DNA from: an uncultured Bacteroidota bacterium
GTDB taxonomy: Bacteria > Bacteroidota > Bacteroidia > NS11-12g > UBA955
Length of the DNA stretch: 8,610 bases
Assembly (NCBI GenBank): GCA_903953615.1
Contig: CAJBKH010000099.1
Span: 1 to 8,610 of the forward strand
Direction of reading: 5' to 3'
Below, in pieces: positions 1 through 5,962 of the stretch. The position numbers and the translations under genes were made by a program. Numbering within the stretch: the stretch's first letter is position 1; every line of letters begins with the position of its first letter. The notes beneath the pieces were generated by a model, which had not been told where the DNA came from, did no database searches, and saw only the letters and a program-made list of their open reading frames with translations.

Positions 1-453
1 TCAAGGCTTGATGTTATGAGAAACGCGAGTAAAGAAAATCCAAATGCTATTTTAATATCAGAACGTAGTTTATTTACAGATAAATTAGTATTTGCGAAAA
101 TGTTATTCGATTCTGGTAATATCAAATTAATTAATTATAAAATTTATTTAAAGTGGTTTGATACTTTTGCTGATGATTTTCCAATTAGTAAAGTTATATA
201 TGTAAATACTAAACCAGAAATTTGTCATCAACGTATTGAAAAACGCTCTAGAACTGGAGAGAGTAATATACCTTTAGAGTACTTACAAAATTGTCATAAA
301 TATCACACTAATATGTTAGATGTTAGTTTAGTGGATTGTGTTTGTAAAGAACAATTAGTATTAAATGGTAATATTGACATATATGAAAATAAAGAACAAC
401 TAAGTGAATGGATTGAAAAAATAAAATGGATACACGGAAAAAATAATTCGTGA
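1..453 (+). CDS. Deoxynucleoside kinase of the dCK/TK2 type, 5'-truncated by the window edge
   Basis: The protein belongs to the deoxynucleoside kinase family, which phosphorylates deoxynucleosides in the salvage route to dNTPs. The frame is open from base 1, so the gene begins upstream; the ATG at 16 is internal. Numbering from that Met, visible motifs are the ERS motif (residues 16-18, substrate-binding/catalytic Arg17), the following D-x4-FA helix start, a hydrophobic strand VIYVNTKPE (60-68), the LID arginines R73, R77 and R79, and PLEYL (86-90). The P-loop lies in the missing N-terminal part, roughly 60-75 residues by comparison with the family. Wording such as ERSLFTDKLVFA and IPLEYL is closer to eukaryotic and large-DNA-virus kinases than to the usual bacterial dNKs, which as I recall them carry DRT-type motifs. 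By hand count only about 21 of 145 codons end in G or C, and 12 of 13 leucines are TTA. Family assignment is firm; viral or eukaryotic origin is inference. It converges on mfd across a repeat block. Confidence 0.85.
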   Translation, partial: SRLDVMRNASKENPNAILISERSLFTDKLVFAKMLFDSGNIKLINYKIYLKWFDTFADDFPISKVIYVNTKPEICHQRIEKRSRTGESNIPLEYLQNCHKYHTNMLDVSLVDCVCKEQLVLNGNIDIYENKEQLSEWIEKIKWIHGKNNS

Positions 454-481
454 TTTGTAAAAATTTAATCGTCAATTTTTT

Positions 482-520
482 AATGGGATAATAAAATTTC
501 AATTGTTTTTGGAATGGGAT
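482..520. repeat. Pair of short direct repeats, AATGGGAT-NN-TAAAATT
   Basis: AATGGGAT followed after two bases by TAAAATT begins at 482 and again at 513, a 31-base offset. A weaker GAATGGAT lies at 533. The segment 454-551, between the kinase stop and the hairpin array, is otherwise AT-rich sequence without a gene. These may be decayed halves of the hairpin repeats that follow (shared GGGAT), or chance. Confidence 0.35.
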
Positions 521-551
521 GTTAAAATTGCTGAATGGATAATCAACGACG

Positions 552-835
552 ATGTATAATCCCTACGGGATATTAAAAAACGTTTGATGCATTTTATCTA
601 CAGATATTTTATCCCTACGGGATATAAAATCGTTGTTGTTATTTTTTTTCTACAGATATATAATCCCTACGGGATATTATTAGCATTTATTTTTCTTCCA
701 TACATATATAATCTAAGGGATAATAGATTTCAGGCCATTTTAATAATTAAATGTATCGATTCTTATCCCGTAGGGATATAATATCTGTAACACATGGACC
801 CTAAAAGGAAAACTTATCCCGTAGGGATTATACAT
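552..835. repeat. Mirrored array of six ATCCC-TAC-GGGAT hairpin repeats (REP/BIME or MITE-like)
   Basis: The core ATCCCTACGGGAT (5-bp stem, 3-nt loop) occurs at 559-571, 611-623 and 663-675 with TAC in the loop, and at 765-777 and 816-828 with GTA, that is, inverted. A sixth, degenerate copy lacking two bases is at 711-721. Core starts are 52, 52, 48, 54 and 51 bases apart. Copies 2, 3 and inverted copy 5 carry a TACAGATAT flank; copies 1 and 6 instead share ATGTATA. As a result 552-572 and 815-835 are perfect 21-base inverted repeats, and 599-624 and 764-789 match inverted at 25 of 26 bases, at nearly equal distance from the ends. The block lies between the convergent 3' ends of the kinase and mfd genes, the usual place for REP-like elements. 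From memory, similar palindromes preceded by CTACA-A/G-ATAT are common between Bacteroidota genes; I could not check this. The outer copy could also form a hairpin behind mfd. I see no target-site duplication, transposase or convincing coding sequence; 836-858 holds nothing further. Confidence 0.8.
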
Positions 836-858
836 GGATGACTAGCATATAAAGCTAC

Positions 859-3800
859 CTAATACAACACCTGCAAATCCTCGAGCACCAAAGTGGCTTG
901 TTGTATGGTGTGCACCGACTTGGTGATTAACAACAAAGACTTACTCGTTTGTTTCATTTCGAACTTATGCGGATTGGTGGCTACATACTGCAGCACCTTC
1001 ATAAAGGCTGTGCTATCGAAAATGGCCGCTTTCTCGTTGTTAGGGAAATACAATTTCAACAAACTTTTTTCTAAATTTATTTTCTCAAAACCCATGGCCT
1101 TGCCCATCCATTTTAAACGCATTGAAGCGAGTAAGGTGCTTACCTCTGGCGGGTATTTGCCAAACCTATCTATCAACATCTCTATAAACTTCGATAACTG
1201 CTCTTCATTATCTACCTTGCTCAACTCCGAATACAAAGCCAAACGCTCTGGCATGTTGCGCACATAGCTTTCGGGTATTAGCATATCGAGGTCGGTGTCT
1301 ACTTGGCAGTCGCGACTGCTTATATTCTCCTCCTGGTCGGCAAACAATTCATTGAACTCATCGTGTTTCAATTCGCGTATGGCCTCATCCAAAATTTTAT
1401 GGTACATATCGAACCCAATTTCTGAAATAAAACCACTCTGTTCGCCACCCAATAAATTACCTGCACCACGTATATCCAAATCGCGCATGGCTACATTAAA
1501 ACCGCCTCCTAAATCGCTGTATTCTTCGATGGTACTCAAACGTTTTTTCGCATCGGAGGTTAGCACATTTAAAGGTGGCGACAATAAATAACAATACGCT
1601 TTTCTGTTGCTTCTTCCTACCCTTCCACGCATTTGGTGCAAATCGCTCAAGCCAAACATGTGGGCATTGTTAATGATAATGGTATTGCAATTCGGAATGT
1701 CCAAACCTGCTTCGATAATAGTAGTAGCCAATAATACATCGTAATCGCCTTCTACAAAACGCACCATCACATTTTCTAAATCATGCCCTTCCATTTGTCC
1801 ATGCGCTACTGCCACTCTAATGCCTGGCATCATTTGCTCCATCATGGCTTGGTACTCGTATAAATCTTTCACGCGGTGGTGCACAAAATACACTTGCCCG
1901 CCTCTGTCTAACTCATAAGTCAAGGCTTTTTTAATGACCTCTTTGTTAAAAATTTGCAACTCTGTTTTTATTGGAAAACGGTTGGGTGGTGGTGTATTAA
2001 TGACAGATAAATCGCGGGCCCCCATTAAAGAGAAATGCAGGGTACGCGGTATCGGTGTAGCGGTTAAAGTGAGGGTATCTAAATTCACTCTCAACTCTTT
2101 CAATTTATCTTTTACAGCAACACCAAATTTTTGTTCTTCATCGATAATCAATAAGCCCAAATCTTTGAACTTAATGTCCTTGCCTACCAAGCGATGTGTG
2201 CCAATTAAAATATCCACTTTACCATCGGCGACATCTTTTAAAGTCTTTTTAATTTCGGCTGCAGATTTAAATCTATTCACATAATCTACTGTAACAGGAA
2301 AGGCACTTAAGCGCTCTTTAAAGGTACGGTAATGCTGGTGTGCCAAGATAGTCGTAGGCACTAATACGGCCACTTGTTTACTATCATTCACCGCTTTGAA
2401 GGCCGTGCGTATGGCCACTTCTGTTTTACCAAAACCAACATCACCACATAAGAGACGGTCCATTGGTTTTTCGCTTTCCATGTCGCGTTTAATCTCTTCT
2501 GTAGTCTTGGCTTGATCGGGTGTATCCTCGTATAAAAACGAAGCCTCTAATTCCATTTGCAAATACGTATCAGGACTAAATGCAAAACCTGGTTGTGCTT
2601 TGCGTTTGGCGTATAAAGTAATGAGCTCGCGGGCGATGTCTTTTACTTTTTTCTTAGTGGTAGCTTTTTGTTTTTCCCAAACACCACTGCCCAGTTTATG
2701 AAGGGTTGGCACATTGCCATCCTTACCACTGAACTTCGAAATTTTGTGCAATGAATTCACATTCACAAACAGCAAATCGCCATCGCGATAAGAAATTTTA
2801 ACAGCCTCTTGCACCACGCCATTCATATTCATGCGTTGCAAACCCATGAACTTACCAACCCCATGGTCGATGTGCGTTACAAAATCACCAGGACGTAATT
2901 CACTCAGTTCTTTTAATGTTAAAGCGGTGCTTTTCGAGTAGCCTTTTTTATGGACCTTAAATCTGTAATACCTTTCGAATAATTGGTGTTCGGTATAACA
3001 GGCCATCTTCAATTCTTTGTCTAAAAACCCTTCGGCCAAACCATGGTAAATCGGTACTACATTGATTTGTTTTTGCCTATCGTGAATAATGGCAAGCAAT
3101 CGCTCTATCTGTTTACCCGTATCGCTAAACACAAGGTTCATGATATTGTTGAGCTCATTGGCTTGTAGGTGATTGAGCAGCATCTCAACATTCTTTTGAA
3201 ACAAGGGTTGAGGCTCAATGCTAAAACGAAACGTTTGTTGCGCTTTGAAAGCCGTCATGCTACTAGTTTCGACAATGGTGTTATAAGCAGAAATATTATT
3301 TTTAATTTCACCGGGCGTTAACAACATTCTTTCGGGATGTTGTTCGTTGCCAATTAAATTTTCCCATTGCTTATTCAAGTATTCAAACTGATCGTTAAAA
3401 TGCTTAGTAACTATAATGGATTCTTTGGGTAAATATTTGAAGAAAGATACTTTTTCTCCTGCAATACCAGCACTTTGTATATTAGGTACAATGGTTAAGA
3501 AAGCAATTTTTGCAATCGATAATTGGGATTCGATATCAAAGGTTCTAATGGTTTCCACTTCATCGCCATCGAGTTCTATGCGATAAGGTTGTTCGTTCGA
3601 AAAACTGAAGATATCGATGATTCCTCCGCGTATGGCATATTGCCCAGGTTCATATACAAAATCTTCGCGCTCGAATTCATTCTCATCTAAAAAATCGGCT
3701 AAGAAATTGGTATCTAATTTTTCTCTAACATTAATGTTAAAAGAGTTGTGTTCGAGGCGTTCGTTGCTAATTACTTTCTCCGAAATACTTTCGGGTGTAG

Positions 3801-4170
3801 CAATTACAATATAAGGATGGGTGGCATGTTGTAATCGCGAAATCACTTCGGCCCTGGTTTGTATTTGGTCGTTGCTAACTTCTTCGAATTCAAAAACGCG
3901 TTTAAAACTATCTGGCAATAGCAATACTTCGTTCTCGGAAATAAGGTGCTGCAAGTCGCTGCGAAGAAACTCAGCCTCCTCCATTTCGGGTACTAATATT
4001 AAAATTGATTGGCCAGTTTCGGCATAGATAGACGCCAATGCCACTGCGAATGAGGAGCCAATAAGACCTTCGAAATGGGCAATAAAAGGCTGTGAATTTC
4101 TGTGTTGTGTTAGAAATTCTTTAATTTGATGATGTTGACCAAAAGCTTCAACCAGTTCTCTTACTTTCAA
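859..4170 (-). CDS. mfd: Transcription-repair coupling factor (Mfd), SF2 translocase
   Basis: Mfd recognises RNA polymerase stalled at DNA lesions, pushes it off using ATP-driven translocation on double-stranded DNA, and recruits UvrA for nucleotide excision repair. The 1103-residue length is normal. Domains in order: UvrB-like N-terminal module (about 1-330, with GQYAIRGGIIDIF at 176-188), RNA-polymerase-interacting domain (PGDFVTHIDHGVG, 427-439), RecG-like motor domain with Walker A GDVGFGKT (576-583), DEEQ box (677-680), TATPIPRTL (703-711), motif VI QMRGRVGRS (846-854), a TRG-like segment (RDLDIRGAGNLLGGEQSG, 896-913) and the C-terminal TRCF domain (about 960-1080). No key residue appears missing. 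The start is TTG at 4170-4168: an in-frame TAG lies two codons upstream, the next ATG is at residue 63, and starting there would remove conserved N-terminal sequence. The gene is monocistronic as far as visible, divergent from the exported-protein gene at 4359. Confidence 0.97.
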   Translation of the reverse strand: MKVRELVEAFGQHHQIKEFLTQHRNSQPFIAHFEGLIGSSFAVALASIYAETGQSILILVPEMEEAEFLRSDLQHLISENEVLLLPDSFKRVFEFEEVSNDQIQTRAEVISRLQHATHPYIVIATPESISEKVISNERLEHNSFNINVREKLDTNFLADFLDENEFEREDFVYEPGQYAIRGGIIDIFSFSNEQPYRIELDGDEVETIRTFDIESQLSIAKIAFLTIVPNIQSAGIAGEKVSFFKYLPKESIIVTKHFNDQFEYLNKQWENLIGNEQHPERMLLTPGEIKNNISAYNTIVETSSMTAFKAQQTFRFSIEPQPLFQKNVEMLLNHLQANELNNIMNLVFSDTGKQIERLLAIIHDRQKQINVVPIYHGLAEGFLDKELKMACYTEHQLFERYYRFKVHKKGYSKSTALTLKELSELRPGDFVTHIDHGVGKFMGLQRMNMNGVVQEAVKISYRDGDLLFVNVNSLHKISKFSGKDGNVPTLHKLGSGVWEKQKATTKKKVKDIARELITLYAKRKAQPGFAFSPDTYLQMELEASFLYEDTPDQAKTTEEIKRDMESEKPMDRLLCGDVGFGKTEVAIRTAFKAVNDSKQVAVLVPTTILAHQHYRTFKERLSAFPVTVDYVNRFKSAAEIKKTLKDVADGKVDILIGTHRLVGKDIKFKDLGLLIIDEEQKFGVAVKDKLKELRVNLDTLTLTATPIPRTLHFSLMGARDLSVINTPPPNRFPIKTELQIFNKEVIKKALTYELDRGGQVYFVHHRVKDLYEYQAMMEQMMPGIRVAVAHGQMEGHDLENVMVRFVEGDYDVLLATTIIEAGLDIPNCNTIIINNAHMFGLSDLHQMRGRVGRSNRKAYCYLLSPPLNVLTSDAKKRLSTIEEYSDLGGGFNVAMRDLDIRGAGNLLGGEQSGFISEIGFDMYHKILDEAIRELKHDEFNELFADQEENISSRDCQVDTDLDMLIPESYVRNMPERLALYSELSKVDNEEQLSKFIEMLIDRFGKYPPEVSTLLASMRLKWMGKAMGFEKINLEKSLLKLYFPNNEKAAIFDSTAFMKVLQYVATNPHKFEMKQTSKSLLLITKSVHTIQQATLVLEDLQVLY

Positions 4171-4195
4171 TGCCTAGCTTTTATAAAAAGGAATG

Positions 4196-4203
4196 CAAAG
4201 GTA
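4196..4203 (-). promoter_or_regulatory. Putative mfd promoter, Bacteroidota -7 box TACCTTTG
   Basis: On the minus strand TACCTTTG fits the Bacteroidota -7 consensus TAnnTTTG exactly and lies about 25 bases before the TTG start, which predicts a leader of roughly 20 nt. The -33 TTG element is not clear: at the expected distance the sequence is GTTA. The assignment rests on the -7 box and its position. Confidence 0.5.
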
Positions 4204-4215
4204 AACATTATAGCC

Positions 4216-4236
4216 ACTGATTAACTGATTAGATTA
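4216..4236. repeat. Tandem octamer ACTGATTA x2 plus partial GATTA
   Basis: ACTGATTA is repeated head to tail at 4216-4223 and 4224-4231, followed by GATTA. It covers the place where the -33 element of the putative mfd promoter would lie, so it could be a protein-binding site, but two short AT-rich copies can arise by chance. The remainder of the divergent intergenic region (to 4323) shows nothing else. Confidence 0.35.
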
Positions 4237-4323
4237 AATATTCTTATATAAAAAGATGATGCATTTTACAACTTCTTAAAATCAAGCAGAATACAATGAA
4301 TAGAACAAACCCTTAGGTATTTA

Positions 4324-4354
4324 TTGGCACTTGTTGATACAACATTTATATTTG
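4324..4354 (+). promoter_or_regulatory. Putative Bacteroidota promoter: TTG, 20-nt spacer, TATATTTG
   Basis: TTG at 4324-4326 and TATATTTG at 4347-4354 reproduce the -33/-7 arrangement of the Bacteroidota primary sigma factor with a 20-base spacer. Transcription would start about 5-7 bases after the box, at or next to the ATG at 4359, which implies a leaderless mRNA for the following gene. Confidence 0.55.
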
Positions 4355-4358
4355 TGAC

Positions 4359-5303
4359 ATGTCTGACCGATATTATAAGACCCAATTTTTTATTGTTATA
4401 CTTTTGTTTTTTACCTGCATAGGCAACCTACAACTATCAGCACAAACCATACAAGCTACTTTCCAAGGGCATTGGTTTCACTATCCCATTGGCAGTGCTG
4501 CCAAGCTTGACAGCAACTACACCCGCTTAGACACCATTGTTGAAATAAGCTTTAGAAAAGATGGCACTTACAATTACAAAGGCATTATTAAAACAGATGT
4601 TTTTACACCTGGCAAAGGGCATTTAAAATTCAAGAAAAACTTTCGTTACATGGATGGGCGTTATGAAATATATTACAATGAATTAACCCTATTAAGTGGT
4701 TTTGCGGCCGACGATAAAGCCCTTCACAAAATATTTGAAATAGCATCGGGCATTAATAAATTCAAGCAAGAGGTTCCCTACTTTAAATTATGGGACACCT
4801 ATTATCAATATGAATACATTGCCGTTGAATATTTCAGTCCTCTTGAATCTTTTATTAGTAGCAAACGTCAATTGCAAACCTTATTTGTAGAAAACAAAGC
4901 TGATAATAAAATTGATTCGCTACCTTTTTGGACCAATTCTAATCTTTGTGGTTTTGAAAATGCATGGCCAAAGCCTGTGCTTCTATATGTAGAGGCCCCA
5001 TTAAACACAAGCATGATAGACTCCTTAGCGTATTTGCCAGAAGACATTGACAAGCTTTTTAAGTTCGATTCGAACAAGCGACTCACACAGTATTATTACA
5101 CCCCTAAAATGGACAAGTCGTTTTACTACACTTTTACTTATTTAGGTGATGCGAGCGAGAAAAATATCATTATACACTCTATTAAAGACAGTAAGGACCA
5201 AATGGACTATGTTTTTGTAAGGGATGATAAAAATTGTTTGCAAAAAATCGAGCAATACAATGTGGAGCATCAATTGGTAATGGTGTATTCTTTGGCTAAG
5301 TAA
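4359..5303 (+). CDS. Exported protein of unknown function (314 aa)
   Basis: I do not recognise a family. The protein begins with a signal peptide: positively charged residues R4 and K7, a hydrophobic run FFIVILLFF (10-18) and a likely cleavage site after LQLSA near residue 28. There is a Cys at 20, but the preceding residues do not form a good lipobox, so periplasmic or outer-surface location by ordinary signal peptidase is more likely than a lipoprotein. The mature part is rich in Tyr, Phe, Lys and Asp, suggesting a beta-rich fold; the C-terminal third (about 235-314) reads like alternating strands with asparagine/aspartate turns. It has no transmembrane segment after the signal and no clear type IX sorting domain. 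The ATG at 4359 gives the complete signal peptide and sits directly behind a promoter-like element, so the mRNA may be leaderless. The gene stands alone, divergent from mfd and convergent with the Kazal-like gene. Confidence 0.85.
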   Translation: MSDRYYKTQFFIVILLFFTCIGNLQLSAQTIQATFQGHWFHYPIGSAAKLDSNYTRLDTIVEISFRKDGTYNYKGIIKTDVFTPGKGHLKFKKNFRYMDGRYEIYYNELTLLSGFAADDKALHKIFEIASGINKFKQEVPYFKLWDTYYQYEYIAVEYFSPLESFISSKRQLQTLFVENKADNKIDSLPFWTNSNLCGFENAWPKPVLLYVEAPLNTSMIDSLAYLPEDIDKLFKFDSNKRLTQYYYTPKMDKSFYYTFTYLGDASEKNIIIHSIKDSKDQMDYVFVRDDKNCLQKIEQYNVEHQLVMVYSLAK

Positions 5304-5305
5304 AA

Positions 5306-5332
5306 TTGGCAGTTAGCGGTTGGCAGTTGGCA
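5306..5332. repeat. Degenerate heptamer repeat GCAGTTA/G (about 3.5 units)
   Basis: After a leading TTG, GCAGTTA (5309), GCGGTTG (5316), GCAGTTG (5323) and GCA (5330) follow in tandem, starting five bases after the stop codon of the exported-protein gene. From memory, GGCAGTTGGCAGTT-like tracts are frequent between Bacteroidota genes. No function is evident. Confidence 0.6.
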
Positions 5333-5357
5333 AATAAAAACCAATTCCTGTCAACGA

Positions 5358-5386
5358 CAATTGCACCTTCGAGAAAGTGCTAATTG
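5358..5386. other. Imperfect hairpin downstream of the exported-protein gene
   Basis: CAATTGCAC (5358-5366) pairs with GTGC and AATTG (5377-5380, 5382-5386) with one bulged T; two further A-T pairs can form inside after a mismatch. No T-run follows, so it is not a standard intrinsic terminator. It could be an mRNA 3'-end stabilising structure or chance. Confidence 0.35.
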
Positions 5387-5441
5387 AATCTATGATTTAA
5401 GGTTTCTAAATAGCTAATCTTGATATTTTATTTTGTAAATT

Positions 5442-5469
5442 AAAAAACATACCATTTGGTATGTTTTTT
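5442..5469. terminator. Bidirectional intrinsic terminator between convergent genes
   Basis: AAAAAACATACCA (5442-5454) and its exact complement (5457-5469) flank two bases, giving a stem bordered by A and T tracts. Read on either strand it is a hairpin followed by six Ts. It begins immediately after the TAG of the Kazal-like gene on the minus strand and lies 138 bases behind the exported-protein gene on the plus strand, so it can end both transcripts. The stem has only three G-C pairs, so efficiency may be moderate. Confidence 0.8.
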
Positions 5470-5958
5470 CTAGTACTTCGAAAACATCTTTACAACCCCT
5501 GTTTTGGTGCTGGTTTGGATGATGATGAGATAGACCCCTGTTCTTACAGTAGTCATGTCGAATTGGATTTGGGTGCGGTTGAAATAGTTGATGAATCTTT
5601 GCTCCCATACCTTGCCATACATATCCACCAACATCAATGTGCAATCGCCATACACAAAATCGGGGAAACTCAAATTCACTGTTAAGGGTGTGTTGAGTGT
5701 CACAGGATTGGGATAAAAGTCGAGGTTGATGCCACTGTTCGGACAAACGCCACTGGTGTATAACGTTACACCATGGTTGTTCATGGCTTCGCACTCATTG
5801 CGGTAAGTAATATTATCGCAACCGCAAACAGGATTGTAGAAGGAATAATTACACATGTAAAAAGGCTGCACCTTGGCGGTATTGATACAAGGTTGCACAA
5901 ACTGACCATTTACAATGGATGCAATGCCTATGAGTAATATGAAGAGTAGTCTTCTCAA
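5470..5958 (-). CDS. Exported Kazal-type protease inhibitor-like protein with type IX secretion sorting domain
   Basis: A 162-residue exported protein. Residues 1-18 form a signal peptide (MRRLLFILLIGIASIVNG). Residues 24-72 form a Kazal-like domain: PVCGCDNITYRNECEA (43-58) is the signature, with Cys at 24, 36, 45, 47, 56 and 72, enough for three disulfides. Kazal domains inhibit serine proteases; the target here is unknown. Residues 80-162 match the type A C-terminal sorting domain of the Bacteroidota type IX secretion system: FYPNP at the start (81-85), a central VDMYGKVW, and TGVYLIII followed by VVKMFSKY at the end. The protein should therefore cross the outer membrane and be released or anchored on the surface. 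The start is TTG at 5958-5956; there is no in-frame ATG before the upstream stop, and this start gives a proper signal peptide. It follows serS after 4 nt, so transcription with serS and coupled translation are likely, and a terminator follows at once. Confidence 0.88.
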   Translation of the reverse strand: MRRLLFILLIGIASIVNGQFVQPCINTAKVQPFYMCNYSFYNPVCGCDNITYRNECEAMNNHGVTLYTSGVCPNSGINLDFYPNPVTLNTPLTVNLSFPDFVYGDCTLMLVDMYGKVWEQRFINYFNRTQIQFDMTTVRTGVYLIIIQTSTKTGVVKMFSKY

Positions 5959-5962
5959 ATTT

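Noticed and set aside
459..481. Intrinsic terminator for the kinase: AAAAATT, 8-base loop, AATTTTT.
   Set aside because: The stem is seven A-T pairs only, too unstable to call; expected often in such AT-rich sequence.
584..781. Possible 65-codon reading frame on the plus strand.
   Set aside because: It runs through the hairpin repeats, its sequence follows the repeat units, and it shows no start context or domain.
559..828. CRISPR array (regularly spaced short palindromic repeats).
   Set aside because: The repeat is only 13 bases plus variable flanks, half the copies are inverted relative to the others, one is degenerate, and no cas gene is present.
893..2284. Plus-strand reading frames at 893-1267, 1295-1591 and 1934-2284.
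   Set aside because: They lie antisense inside mfd, whose conserved motifs fix the coding strand; their translations resemble no family.
4378..4445. Lipoprotein signal (Cys20) in the exported-protein gene.
   Set aside because: The residues before the Cys (FFT) do not form a good lipobox, while LQLSA at the end of the leader fits an ordinary signal peptidase site.
5461..5685. 74-codon plus-strand frame starting inside the terminator.
   Set aside because: Antisense to the Kazal-like gene, begins in the hairpin and has no recognisable features.
5414..5794. 126-codon minus-strand frame overlapping the Kazal-like gene.
   Set aside because: It is a shifted reading of the Kazal/type IX gene, whose Cys pattern, signal peptide and sorting motif are convincing; the frame also runs over the terminator.
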